Assembly: GCF_018784445.1 (NCBI RefSeq)
Contig: NZ_WQOH01000014.1
Location: forward strand, 124,001-188,000
From: Gemmiger formicilis
GTDB lineage: Bacteria > Bacillota > Clostridia > Oscillospirales > Ruminococcaceae
Length of the DNA: 64,000 nt
Reading direction: 5' to 3'
Shown: one piece after another, positions 50,418 to 59,390 of the stretch
How the letters are laid out: every line of letters starts with the position of its first letter
Position numbering within the stretch: position 1 is the stretch's first letter
Program-made: the position numbers and the translations under genes
The notes under the pieces: model-generated
What the model saw: the letters and a program-made list of their open reading frames with translations, nothing else
The model's database searches: none
What the model was told of the DNA's origin: nothing

Positions 50418-50747
50418 TTAGAGTCCATAATGAATAACCCATTTGTTTTGGCCTAATGCCTTTTCTAACAGTCCCTTTAGTCCATATAGTTTAGGAATAT
50501 CATCAATGACATCAATAAACGCTTTTAGAGAACTGGGCGGAACAAGTGAAACACCACAGTATGCAAGCCCCTTTTCTTTGATAGAAAGCGTATGCCAATA
50601 GAAATCAATGAAACCAAGCTTTTCTGCAATGCCTTCTACATAGTCATCATCAACAGAAATGCAATCATATTTCCATGGTTCATACTCATCGTACCTTTTA
50701 CCCGGTTGAGGTGCATCCATCATAATTCCAAACTCATGTTTTGCCAT
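50418..50747 (-). CDS. Conserved protein of unknown function
   Basis: 109-residue soluble protein starting MAKHEFGIMMDAPQPGKRYD, with CISVDDDYVEGIAEKLGFID and GLAYCGVSLVPPSSLKAFID. Regular alpha/beta pattern, no named domain recognised. GGAG lies 10 bases before ATG 50747; the frame extends 13 codons upstream. It is AT-richer than the backbone and lies just outside the candidate attR. Confidence 0.65.
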   Translation of the reverse strand: MAKHEFGIMMDAPQPGKRYDEYEPWKYDCISVDDDYVEGIAEKLGFIDFYWHTLSIKEKGLAYCGVSLVPPSSLKAFIDVIDDIPKLYGLKGLLEKALGQNKWVIHYGL

Positions 50748-50796
50748 ATATGCTTCACTCCACAAATTCAGATTTCTCAGTTTCAAAAACTGAAAG

Positions 50797-51390
50797 TTAC
50801 AGCACCATTTCCCATAACAATGATGAAATAAACGGTTGAAGGAAGAACATAATAAGTGCTACAGATACACATATCATGTAAAAGTCACCCATTTTTGAAT
50901 TTGAAAAGATTCGCTTCGTAAAATTATCAGTTATCCTATGTACAATAAAATATCCAATTATAGTACCAACAGTATTTGTAATAATATCGTTTATATCACT
51001 CGTTCTAAAAGTAAAAATCTGTGATATTTCAATTAAACTTGTAGCTATAAATCCCACTAAGGCAATGTTTTTAATGTTTCTAAATTTATCCCACAATATC
51101 GGCAGAAAGAAACCAAATGGAACAAATAAAAGTATATTCAAACAAGCATTGGTGAAATCTGAAACCATATCCAAAAACGGGATAATGTTCACTGCAAAAT
51201 CAATTTTCAGAGATGCTATATTAGGAAAGCCTACAAGTGCTAAGACTGCAGTAAAATAAAACCCCAATACCATATAAATAATGGTTCGTTTCCAGCTATG
51301 AAAACATAACTTGTTATATATGCACCAAATAGGAATTATAAAAACAGCTGCCGCAACAATTTCGATAAGTGCACTATATATTCTATACAT
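50797..51390 (-). CDS. VanZ-like membrane protein
   Basis: 197-residue five-to-six-helix protein with the VanZ signatures NILLFVPFGFFLPILWDKF, LIEISQIFTFRTSDINDIIT and NTVGTIIGYFI. VanZ-like proteins are linked to low-level teicoplanin resistance in some elements, but most members are chromosomal and of unknown role. AT-rich like its neighbour; the two may be a pair. Confidence 0.85.
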   Translation of the reverse strand: MYRIYSALIEIVAAAVFIIPIWCIYNKLCFHSWKRTIIYMVLGFYFTAVLALVGFPNIASLKIDFAVNIIPFLDMVSDFTNACLNILLFVPFGFFLPILWDKFRNIKNIALVGFIATSLIEISQIFTFRTSDINDIITNTVGTIIGYFIVHRITDNFTKRIFSNSKMGDFYMICVSVALIMFFLQPFISSLLWEMVL

Positions 51391-51440
51391 GTTTTTCTAC
51401 CTCCACAACTTCCGATTTGTTCCATTATACTACACCAAAA

Positions 51441-51482
51441 GCCCCCTGTCCAACAACATTTGCCGTGCGGACAGGGGGCTTG
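51441..51482. terminator. Terminator after tyrS
   Basis: GCCCCCTGTCC (51441-51451) and GGACAGGGGGC (51469-51479), a perfect 11-bp stem. The minus strand continues TTTT, the plus strand TTGTTT. Confidence 0.8.
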
Positions 51483-51527
51483 TTTGCTTATAGTGTGTGA
51501 TGAAATTGACTGTGAAGCAACTTTGCT

Positions 51528-52748
51528 TTACAGCGTGACCTTGTGGTAAACCTTCTTGCCCTTCTTGATGACGACGCCCTTGCTCAGCGCGTCAACGGTC
51601 AGAACAGCCTTCGGGTCGGTGACCTTCTCGCCGTCAACAAGGACGCCGCCCTGCTGAACCAACTGGCGGGCCTCGCGGTTGGAGCCGCACAGACCGGCAG
51701 CTACCATGGCAGCCAGCAGGCCGACAGCGCCGTCCTTGACAAGCGCTGCATCCAGCGCCGTGCTGGGCATATGCTCATGATCGGCGGCACCGCTGAAGAG
51801 GCCGCGGGCGGCAGACTGCGCCTTCTCGGCCTCCTCCTCGCCGTGGACCATCTTCGTCAGCTCGTAGGCCAGAATCTCCTTGGCCTTGTTCAGCTGCTCG
51901 CCCTCCCAGTGGTCCATCTCGTCGATCTGCTCCAGCGGCAGGAAGGTCAGCATACGGATGCACTTGAGCACATCCGCATCGCCGACATTGCGCCAGTACT
52001 GGTAGAATTCGAACGGGCTGGTCTTGTTGGGGTCAAGCCAGACGGCGTTGCCCGCAGTTTTGCCCATCTTCTTGCCCTGAGAGTCGGTCAGCAGCGTGAT
52101 GGTCATGGCGTAGGCATCCTTACCCAGCTTGCGGCGGATCAGCTCGGTGCCGCCCAGCATATTGCTCCACTGGTCGTCGCCACCGAACTCCATGTTGCAG
52201 CCGTAATTCTGGAACAGATGGTAGAAGTCGTAGCTCTGCATGATCATGTAGTTGAACTCGAGGAAGGACAGGCCCTTCTCCATGCGCTGCTTGTAGCACT
52301 CGGCGCGCAGCATATTATTCACGCTGAAGCAGGGACCGACCTCGCGCAGCAGCTCGATATAGTTCAGGTTTAGCAGCCAGTCGGCGTTGTTCAGCATCAT
52401 GGCCTTGCCTTCGCCGAACTCGATGAAACGCTCCATCTGACGCTTGAAGCACTCGGCGTTGTGGTCGATGTCCTCCTTGGTCAGCATCTTGCGCATGTCG
52501 GTGCGGCCGGAGGGATCGCCGATCATCGTTGTGCCGCCGCCGATCAGGGCAATCGGGCGGTTGCCGGCCTGCTGCAAGCGCTTCATAAGGGTCAGGGCCA
52601 TAAAATGACCGGCGGTCAGGCTGTCGGCCGTGCAGTCAAAGCCGATGTAGAAGGTCGCCTTGCCGTTGTTGATCAGTTCCTTGATCTCATCCTCGTCCGT
52701 GACCTGTGCAATCAGGCCGCGGGCTTTCAGTTCGTCGTAAATCGTCAT
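51528..52748 (-). CDS. tyrS: Tyrosyl-tRNA synthetase
   Basis: Charges tRNA-Tyr. The 406-residue class I enzyme has the HIGH-type site in SLTAGHFMALTLMKRL, the KMSKS-type loop as GKKMGKTAGN, and a C-terminal S4 RNA-binding domain (NREARQLVQQGGVLVDGEKV). ATG 52748 follows GGAGGT; the frame is open into the T-box leader and was not extended. Expression is governed by the T-box upstream. Confidence 0.97.
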   Translation of the reverse strand: MTIYDELKARGLIAQVTDEDEIKELINNGKATFYIGFDCTADSLTAGHFMALTLMKRLQQAGNRPIALIGGGTTMIGDPSGRTDMRKMLTKEDIDHNAECFKRQMERFIEFGEGKAMMLNNADWLLNLNYIELLREVGPCFSVNNMLRAECYKQRMEKGLSFLEFNYMIMQSYDFYHLFQNYGCNMEFGGDDQWSNMLGGTELIRRKLGKDAYAMTITLLTDSQGKKMGKTAGNAVWLDPNKTSPFEFYQYWRNVGDADVLKCIRMLTFLPLEQIDEMDHWEGEQLNKAKEILAYELTKMVHGEEEAEKAQSAARGLFSGAADHEHMPSTALDAALVKDGAVGLLAAMVAAGLCGSNREARQLVQQGGVLVDGEKVTDPKAVLTVDALSKGVVIKKGKKVYHKVTL

Positions 52749-52782
52749 GGGTTTTACCTCCGTTTGTTGCGGCAAGGGCAAA

Positions 52783-53060
52783 AATAAAAGCCCCTGCCAA
52801 ATGTGAATTTGGCAGAGGGCGAAATTTCGCGGTACCACCTCTGTTTGCCCGTGCCTCACGGCGGCGGGCCTTCGCGGGTGCGGCAGACAAAGGACTGCGT
52901 ACACCCAAACGCTGTAACGTGCGCACACGGCACAGCCTACTAACCTAAGCGTTCAGCCTGCTGCTCCGGGCTGTATTCGCCATCTGCACCTGCTGACCCC
53001 TTGCACCGACCGGGACTTCTCTAAAGCGTGGCAGATGGGTACTGGTTCCCATCACTGCAT
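52783..53060 (-). promoter_or_regulatory. T-box leader (tyrosine), controls tyrS
   Basis: On the minus strand, AGGTGGTACCGCG (52841-52829) is the T-box antiterminator core. The terminator pairs GCCCTCTGCCAAATT with ATTTGGCAGGGGC (52790-52820), followed by TTTTATTTTT. In stem I the specifier reads TAC (Tyr) at 52975-52973, in GCGAATACAGC. Confidence 0.93.
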
Positions 53061-53072
53061 TTAACATGGTTT

Positions 53073-53101
53073 ACTGTATCATATTCTAAACGGATTGTCA
53101 A
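53073..53101 (-). promoter_or_regulatory. tyrS promoter
   Basis: Minus strand TTGACA (53101-53096), 17-base spacer, TACAGT (53078-53073). Confidence 0.8.
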
Positions 53102-53170
53102 GAGGCGGGCACATATGGAATGTGCCTCTACGCATTGTAGGGGCTGATGCTCGCGTCAAGCCCGCCGCCG

Positions 53171-54838
53171 TCATTTCGACTTTTCGATAAGCTCCCGCGC
53201 ACTGGCAAGGCTCAAATCGCTGACCTTGTCGCCGGAAATCATTCGCGCCAGCACTTCCACGCGACCATCCATATCGAGAGTATGAATTTCCGTAAACGTG
53301 CGGTCGTTGCGGACGTTTTTCTGGATGAGCAGCTGGTTGTCCGCAAACGCAGCCACCTGCGGCGTGTGGGTGATGCACAGCACCTGATGCCCTTTGGCTG
53401 TCTGGTGCAAAAGCTGCCCGATGCGCCCCGCCGCCAGACCGGAAACGCCGGTGTCGATTTCATCGTAGATGACCGTCGGCAGTGCGTCGCGGTCGGCTAA
53501 TGCACTCTTGAACGCCAGCATAATGCGGGAAAGCTCGCCGCCGGAGGCAATTTTCGCCAACGGCTTGGGTTCCTCGCCGGGGTTGGTGGAAATCAAAAAT
53601 TCCACCGTGTCCTGCCCATGGGAGGACAGCGGCCCCCGCGCGTGCTTGAGGGCAAAACGGATGCCCGGCATATTCAGAAATTCCAGCGCCGCTTTCATTT
53701 CCTTGTTCATGGCGGCAAAGCCCTTCAGGCGGCTCTGGGTCAGTTTTTCGGCGGCCTCCTTCGCAGCGGCGTACAGCGTCTGCATCTGGGCTTTCAGTTC
53801 GGCAATTTTCTGGCCTGAGGACTGGAAGGTCTCCAGCTCTGCGGCGGCGGCTTCGCGCCTGGCCAGCAGTTCGTCGACCTCCATGCCGAACTTCTGCTTG
53901 ATACGGTAAATTGTATCCAACCGCGATTCGATTTGATCCAGCTCCCCGGTGTCAAAACCGTAGGCATCCAGCCGGTCGGCCAGATCGGTCGCTAGTTCGC
54001 GGGCGCTGTAATACAAATCGTTCAGCCGCTCACTCATCGGGGCCAGCGTCTCATCCAGCCGGGCGCTGTTCTGTAAGCCGTCCACCGCGCCGCCCAACAG
54101 GTCCGCCGCGCCGGATTGCTCGCCGTCCTCGTCGCCCGCCAGCGCCAGATGTGCGGCGGTGATGCCTTCCAAAATGCTCTGGGCGTGGGTGATGACATTC
54201 TTGCGCTCCTGCAAGGTCTTTTCCTCGCCGGGCTGCAAAGCGGCAGCGTCAATGGTGTCAATTTCCGCAGTCAGCGCCTCGATGCGGCGCTGTTTGTCGG
54301 ACTCACTGGCGTTCAGCGCGTCCAGCTGACGCTTGACCGTGACCAGTTCGCGGTAGCGGCGGTAATACTCGGCAAACAGCGCACGGTTCTGGGCGTACTG
54401 ATCCAGCAGCCCCAAATGCAGCGCCGGGTTCGTCAAACTCTGGCTGTCATGCTGGCCGTGGATGGAGAGCAGCCCCGCCGAGATATCCCGCACGACGGCG
54501 GCGGTGGCGGGCATACCGTTCACGCGGCAGCTGCCCTTGCCCTCGGCGTTGATTTCGCGGTACAAAAGCAGGTCGTCGTTGGCTTCATAGCCGCACTTTT
54601 CCAGCTGCTTCTTGACCGAATCAGGGATACGCTCAAAGGTCGCCCAGATGCAGGCCTTCTGCGCGCCGCTGCGCACCAGCTCACGCGATGTACGGTTGCC
54701 CAGAATGGCATTGATGGAATCGATCAGGATGGACTTGCCGGCGCCGGTCTCACCTGTCAGCACGTTAAAGCCGGGGGTGAAGTTCACCTCGGCTTTTTCG
54801 ATAACGGCAACATTTTCGATTTTCAGGTTTGCCAGCAT
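53171..54838 (-). CDS. recN: DNA repair protein RecN
   Basis: SMC-like ATPase of double-strand break repair, 555 residues. Walker A is GETGAGKS at residues 29-36. A long coiled coil follows, then the ABC signature SGGELSRIMLAFKSALAD and Walker B VIYDEIDTGVSG. It is the last gene of a long minus-strand cluster and lies directly after argR, a typical Firmicute order. AGGGAGG precedes ATG. Confidence 0.97.
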   Translation of the reverse strand: MLANLKIENVAVIEKAEVNFTPGFNVLTGETGAGKSILIDSINAILGNRTSRELVRSGAQKACIWATFERIPDSVKKQLEKCGYEANDDLLLYREINAEGKGSCRVNGMPATAAVVRDISAGLLSIHGQHDSQSLTNPALHLGLLDQYAQNRALFAEYYRRYRELVTVKRQLDALNASESDKQRRIEALTAEIDTIDAAALQPGEEKTLQERKNVITHAQSILEGITAAHLALAGDEDGEQSGAADLLGGAVDGLQNSARLDETLAPMSERLNDLYYSARELATDLADRLDAYGFDTGELDQIESRLDTIYRIKQKFGMEVDELLARREAAAAELETFQSSGQKIAELKAQMQTLYAAAKEAAEKLTQSRLKGFAAMNKEMKAALEFLNMPGIRFALKHARGPLSSHGQDTVEFLISTNPGEEPKPLAKIASGGELSRIMLAFKSALADRDALPTVIYDEIDTGVSGLAAGRIGQLLHQTAKGHQVLCITHTPQVAAFADNQLLIQKNVRNDRTFTEIHTLDMDGRVEVLARMISGDKVSDLSLASARELIEKSK

Positions 54839-54867
54839 GGGATAGATCCTCCCTGTCGTTTTGTTGA

Positions 54868-55338
54868 TTACCCGCGGCGGGTGTACTGCTGCAGCTGCTT
54901 ACAGATCTCAGCGGCGGCCTCAGGGGTGCGCATCAAAATAAAAAATGTGTCATCGCCAGAAAGCGTACCAACGACATTGTCCCACTGCTTGGCGTCAAAC
55001 ACCTCGCACGCGGCGTTGGCCATACCGGAAAAGCACTTGACCAGCACGGTGTTCCCGGCGTAATCGACTTTGAGCACTGACTCACGGAACAGCATCTCAA
55101 ACCGGCTGGGCGAATGCGTCACCTTGCCGGAGGCCGACGCCGGAACATAACGGTAGCGGCCGTCAGCAGTGGCCGTCTTGACCAGCTGCAGCTCGCGGAT
55201 ATCGCGGGACACGGTGGCCTGGGTCACGTCGAAGCCCTCCTCCCGCAGATGGGCCAGCAGATCCTCCTGCCGGTCAATGGGGTGCTGCTCGATCAAATCC
55301 AAAATCGCCTGGTGGCGTGCACTTTTCACAGGGATCAT
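54868..55338 (-). CDS. argR: Arginine repressor
   Basis: Arginine-responsive DNA-binding protein, 156 residues. The N-terminal winged helix reads RQEDLLAHLREEGFDVTQAT and SRDIRELQLVK. The C-terminal hexamerisation domain has the arginine-binding GTLSGDDTFFILM. No arginine genes lie nearby, as usual for the recN-argR location. Its ATG overlaps the nadK stop by four bases. Confidence 0.95.
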   Translation of the reverse strand: MIPVKSARHQAILDLIEQHPIDRQEDLLAHLREEGFDVTQATVSRDIRELQLVKTATADGRYRYVPASASGKVTHSPSRFEMLFRESVLKVDYAGNTVLVKCFSGMANAACEVFDAKQWDNVVGTLSGDDTFFILMRTPEAAAEICKQLQQYTRRG

Positions 55339-56180
55339 CTCCTCATCAATTTGTTCTCTATGGCGTGGAACTGCTCCGCGTCGTCAAAGGCAATCAGCTG
55401 TAAGCCCTGCCCGCCGCCCGTTATGCACAGGCGCTCACCGGGGAGCAGGTCACATTGGTCGCTGCTGTCCGCGCAGGCAAAGCTGCCGTCGCGGTTCTCG
55501 GCGTCGGCAATGATTTCAAGCCGACGGCTGGCGGCAAAAACAAGCGGTGCCACGTAAACATTGTGGGCGCAGACCGGTGTTAAGACCATCACATCTGCGG
55601 AAACATCCAAGATCGGCCCGCCTGCGGAAAACGAATACGCGGTGGAGCCGGTTGGCGTTGCCAGTATCATGCCGTCGCTGCGGTAGCTGCCCACAAACGC
55701 GCCGTCGCAGTACACTTTATAATCCATCGGGTGCAGCCGCGTCTGGCCGAACAGAACGATATCATTGATGGCATCGGCCCGCCAGCCGTGGGTGGGGACC
55801 TCGGCGTGGAGCAGCCCGCGATTCACGAGGGTGAACTCCTCCGCTGCCAAGCGCTGCAATTTTGTGGGCAGTTCGGCGACCTCGCAGGTGGCCAGAAAGC
55901 CCATGCGGCCCAGGTTCACACCCAGAACCGGCTTGCCGTGCCGCATACAGGAGAGTCCGGCCCGCAGCAACGTTCCGTCGCCGCCGATGGTCACGACCTG
56001 GTCCGCCGCGCGATAGGCGTCAGCCTCCGGCAAAAACTGTACCCCGGCAAGCCTGCCCTCACCCGCGAAGGTCTGCGGCATCAACACCTGTACGCCCAAC
56101 CCGGCCAGCACAGCAGCAGCCTGCCGCGTAACGGCAAGCCCTGCGTCCTTGGTGGGGTTCGGAATCAGCAAAACTGACAT
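55335..56180 (-). CDS. nadK: NAD kinase
   Basis: Phosphorylates NAD to NADP. The 281-residue protein carries the catalytic VVTIGGDGTLLRA, VNLGRMGFLA, the NAD-binding ATPTGSTAYSFSAGG and TPVCAHN. The end overlaps argR by four bases. The gene lies 18 bases after tlyA in the same run. Confidence 0.96.
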   Translation of the reverse strand: MSVLLIPNPTKDAGLAVTRQAAAVLAGLGVQVLMPQTFAGEGRLAGVQFLPEADAYRAADQVVTIGGDGTLLRAGLSCMRHGKPVLGVNLGRMGFLATCEVAELPTKLQRLAAEEFTLVNRGLLHAEVPTHGWRADAINDIVLFGQTRLHPMDYKVYCDGAFVGSYRSDGMILATPTGSTAYSFSAGGPILDVSADVMVLTPVCAHNVYVAPLVFAASRRLEIIADAENRDGSFACADSSDQCDLLPGERLCITGGGQGLQLIAFDDAEQFHAIENKLMRR

Positions 56181-56198
56181 AGGCGTCAGATTCCTTTC

Positions 56199-57020
56199 TC
56201 AGTGCAGATTGGGGGCCTTGTCCAGCGTCTCATGGGAGGCTGCCACGACCTTTTCAATCAGGCCCTCCGGCAGCGGCAACGGCGTGTCGCAGTGCTGGAC
56301 GTACATCAAATATTCAATGTTGCCCTCGGGCCCCTTGATGGGCGAAAAATCCAGGCCCGCAGGGGTGAAATGGTTTGCCATGGCGTAGCCCTCGGCCATC
56401 TGCAAGACCTCGCGATGGGTGGCGGGGTCACGCACGACACCCTTTTTGCCGACCTTCTCGCGGCCTGCCTCAAACTGCGGCTTGACAAGGCATACGCCAA
56501 CAGCATCCGGCGTGCAGATTGCATCCGCAACCGGGAAAATATGCTTGAGGGAGATAAACGAAACATCGACGCTGAAAAACGCTACCGGCTCGGATAAATC
56601 CTCCGGCTTCACGCTGCGGATGTTCGTTCTCTCCATATTGATAACGCGCTCGTCTGTGCGTAGGCTCCACGCCAGCTGGCCGTAGCCAACGTCCACGGCA
56701 TAGACCTTGACCGCGCCGTTTTGCAGCATGCAGTCGGTAAAACCGCCGGTAGAGGCACCGATATCCATGCAGACTTTGCCGTCCGGGCGCATCGGAAAGA
56801 CCTGCATAGCCTTTTCCAGCTTAAGGCCTCCGCGGCTGACATAGCCGATGTCGTGTCCGCGCACTTCGACTTTGGCGTCGGGCGCAATCATTTCCCCGGC
56901 TTTGTCGACTTTCTGCTCGTTGACAAAGACAATGCCGGACATGATGAGCGCCTTGGCGCGCTCCCGGCTCTGCACCAGACCATTCTGGCACAGGTATTGA
57001 TCCAGGCGAATTTTGCTCAT
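56199..57020 (-). CDS. tlyA: TlyA-family rRNA 2'-O-methyltransferase
   Basis: 273-residue protein with an N-terminal S4 domain (MSKIRLDQYLCQNGLVQSRE) and an FtsJ-type methyltransferase domain (DIGASTGGFTDCMLQNGA). TlyA proteins methylate ribose in 16S and 23S rRNA, and some affect capreomycin sensitivity. ATG 57020 follows AAAGGAG and overlaps the dxs stop. The longer upstream frame is part of dxs. Confidence 0.93.
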   Translation of the reverse strand: MSKIRLDQYLCQNGLVQSRERAKALIMSGIVFVNEQKVDKAGEMIAPDAKVEVRGHDIGYVSRGGLKLEKAMQVFPMRPDGKVCMDIGASTGGFTDCMLQNGAVKVYAVDVGYGQLAWSLRTDERVINMERTNIRSVKPEDLSEPVAFFSVDVSFISLKHIFPVADAICTPDAVGVCLVKPQFEAGREKVGKKGVVRDPATHREVLQMAEGYAMANHFTPAGLDFSPIKGPEGNIEYLMYVQHCDTPLPLPEGLIEKVVAASHETLDKAPNLH

Positions 57021-58891
57021 GCCTGTTTCTCCTTTAAATAGTCCAAAATATCCTTGCACAGGGCCGCCGCGTCCAGCTGCTGATCCTTGCGCAGTTCGGG
57101 CACGTTGGCGTGCAGCAGGTGTGTATTGTCTACGGCGTGCAGCAGGTATTTCCCTTGCCAGCCGCATTGCTGCATGGCAAAGCCCAGCTGTTCGCCGATG
57201 CTGCCGGTGCGGACGGAATCCTCGGCAAACAAAATCGTATCATAGCTGCGCAGCGTGTCGCACAGGCCGTCAGGCAGCGGGAAAATCTGCGTCAGCTTGA
57301 CGCAGTCGGTCTGCACGCCGTTCTGGGCAAGCAGATCCTTGGCCGCAATGATTTCCTCGGCTTCGGCACCGTAGCTGACCAGGGCGACTTTGGCACCCTC
57401 CACAGGTTCCAGCACATCGTACCGCGCCCCTGTGCAGGGCAACGCCGCAAGGGCGGGCTTTTCCTCCCCGCGGGCATAGCGGATGGCACGCGGGCCGCGG
57501 GCCTCACGCACCAGATAGGTCAGCCAATAGCGAAGCTCCGCATAGTTGGACGGCGCAAAGACCGGGATATTTACATTCGAGAAAAATGCCACATCGTAGA
57601 TGCCCTGATGGGTCGCACCGTCGCCGGGCACAAGACCCGCGCGGTCTACGGCGAAAAGTACATCCAGCTGCATCAGGCTGACATCATGGATGATTTGGTC
57701 GTAGGCACGCTGGAAAAACGTAGAGTAAATCGCAACCACGGGCAAAAGCCCCTGGCTGGCAAGGCCCGCCGCAAAGCTGACGGCGTGTTCTTCCGCCATG
57801 CCGACGTCAAAGAAGCGGCCAGGATGGCGGTGCTTGAAGAAGTTGAGGCCTGTGCCGTACTTCATGGCAGCGGTGATGCCACAGACGCGCGGCTCGTCAT
57901 CGCCCAAATCCGCTAACGCACAGCCGAACGTTGACGAGAAGGAATCCTTCGGCGAAAGCTCGGGGTCAGTCAAATGGCTCAAATCGATGGACGATACCGC
58001 GTGGAACTCGCCGGGGTTTTCCTCGGCGGGTTTCAGGCCTTTGCCCTTCTGGGTGACAATGTGCAGGAACACCGGGGCATACTGCTCCCGCAGGTTCGTC
58101 AGCGTGTGGGTCAGCATATCCACATCATGGCCGTCGATGGGCCCGATGTACTGGAAGCCCATCTCCTCAAACATCGTGGATTTGTAAATGCCGCGGCGAA
58201 TCAGCTGCTTGCCACTCTGCAACACCTTGACCATGGCGTTACCGGCCACCGGGATGCGCTCCAACGTTGTTTCCATATGGGCCTTGACGTGGGAGTATTT
58301 TGGGTCGGTGCGCAGCTTGGTCAGATAATTTGCCATCTGGCCGACATTTTTGGAAATCGACATCTTATTGTCATTCAGAATGACAATAAGATTGTTCAGC
58401 TTGCTGACATTGTTCATGCCCTCGTAGACCATGCCGCCGGTGAAAGCGCCATCGCCCACGATGACCACGACTTTGCCAGGCTCATTCTTGAGCTTTTTCG
58501 CCCGGGCAATACCGATGGCAGTGGATAACGCCGCACTGCCATGCCCGGCAATGAACGCATCACAGTCACTCTCTTTCGGGCTGGGAAAGCCCGAAATGCC
58601 GTCTTTACGGCGCAGCTGGGCAAAGCCCGCACGGCGGCCGGTCAGCAGCTTGTGGGTGTAGCACTGGTGGCCGACGTCAAACAGAAGCTTGTCCTGCGGG
58701 AAATCCAGCACGCGATGCAGGGCAACCGTCAGTTCGACCACGCCGAGGTTCGACGACAGATGGCCGCCGGTCTCGGAAACACTTTTAATCAAAAACTGCC
58801 GGATTTCCTCACACAGGGCGGGCATATCAGTCATCGGCAGGTTTTTTATCTCCCCGGGCGCATTGATGCGCTCCAACAAAGGATAGCTCAT
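57017..58891 (-). CDS. dxs: 1-deoxy-D-xylulose-5-phosphate synthase
   Basis: First enzyme of the methylerythritol phosphate route to isoprenoids: joins pyruvate and glyceraldehyde 3-phosphate with thiamine diphosphate. The 624-residue protein has SSNLGVVELTVALH and DVGHQCYTHKLLTGR. The cofactor motif is VVIVGDGAFTGGMVYEGMNN, and VPGDGATHQG is in the second half. It lies with ispA, the next step toward prenyl chains. Confidence 0.97.
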   Translation of the reverse strand: MSYPLLERINAPGEIKNLPMTDMPALCEEIRQFLIKSVSETGGHLSSNLGVVELTVALHRVLDFPQDKLLFDVGHQCYTHKLLTGRRAGFAQLRRKDGISGFPSPKESDCDAFIAGHGSAALSTAIGIARAKKLKNEPGKVVVIVGDGAFTGGMVYEGMNNVSKLNNLIVILNDNKMSISKNVGQMANYLTKLRTDPKYSHVKAHMETTLERIPVAGNAMVKVLQSGKQLIRRGIYKSTMFEEMGFQYIGPIDGHDVDMLTHTLTNLREQYAPVFLHIVTQKGKGLKPAEENPGEFHAVSSIDLSHLTDPELSPKDSFSSTFGCALADLGDDEPRVCGITAAMKYGTGLNFFKHRHPGRFFDVGMAEEHAVSFAAGLASQGLLPVVAIYSTFFQRAYDQIIHDVSLMQLDVLFAVDRAGLVPGDGATHQGIYDVAFFSNVNIPVFAPSNYAELRYWLTYLVREARGPRAIRYARGEEKPALAALPCTGARYDVLEPVEGAKVALVSYGAEAEEIIAAKDLLAQNGVQTDCVKLTQIFPLPDGLCDTLRSYDTILFAEDSVRTGSIGEQLGFAMQQCGWQGKYLLHAVDNTHLLHANVPELRKDQQLDAAALCKDILDYLKEKQA

Positions 58892-58907
58892 AGATGCACC
58901 TCGTTTT

Positions 58908-59375
58908 TTACACCATCGGCATGGCAAAGCCCAGCACAATGCCAAGCGCCGCGCCGGTCAAAACTTCGATCGGCGTATGGCCGACCATTTCCTTCAACTT
59001 TTTGCCGTGAGGCAGCTGGAACTGCTCAAAACCCTGATCCATCCATTCGGTGAACATACGATTCAGAACTTTCGCCTGCTCACCGGTCTCATAGCGCACG
59101 CCCATGGCGTCATACATGACGATGATGGACAGCACGGCCGCAATGGCAAAAATCGGTGAGCTGACGCCGCAGTAGCGCCCTGTGGCAACGACCATGGCGC
59201 AGACCGTGGCCGAATGGGAGCTGGGCATACCGCCGGCCCCCCACATACGCTCGGCAATAAAGCGGTGGAAGATAAACAGGTTGAGCAGCACCTTAATAAG
59301 CTGTGCCAATAGCGATGCGCAGACCGCCGTGACCAGCACAAAATTCCAACTCAGCGCAGCGCGCAGCAGTGGCAT
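58908..59375 (-). CDS. Divergent PAP2-family membrane protein (YuiD-like)
   Basis: 155-residue membrane protein of the divergent PAP2 (DUF212) family. The motif GGMPSSHSATVCAM holds the phosphatase-like SGH box, and GHTPIEVLTGAALGIVLGFA is at the end. Relatives are predicted lipid phosphatases; position between dxs and ispA suggests a prenyl-phosphate substrate, which is inference. Confidence 0.85.
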   Translation of the reverse strand: MPLLRAALSWNFVLVTAVCASLLAQLIKVLLNLFIFHRFIAERMWGAGGMPSSHSATVCAMVVATGRYCGVSSPIFAIAAVLSIIVMYDAMGVRYETGEQAKVLNRMFTEWMDQGFEQFQLPHGKKLKEMVGHTPIEVLTGAALGIVLGFAMPMV

Positions 59376-59390
59376 AGGAAAATCACATCC

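Noticed and set aside
53096-53170. Hairpin GGCACAT/ATGTGCC after recN as a terminator
   Set aside because: Short stem without a T-run on the recN strand; not strong enough to report as a terminator.
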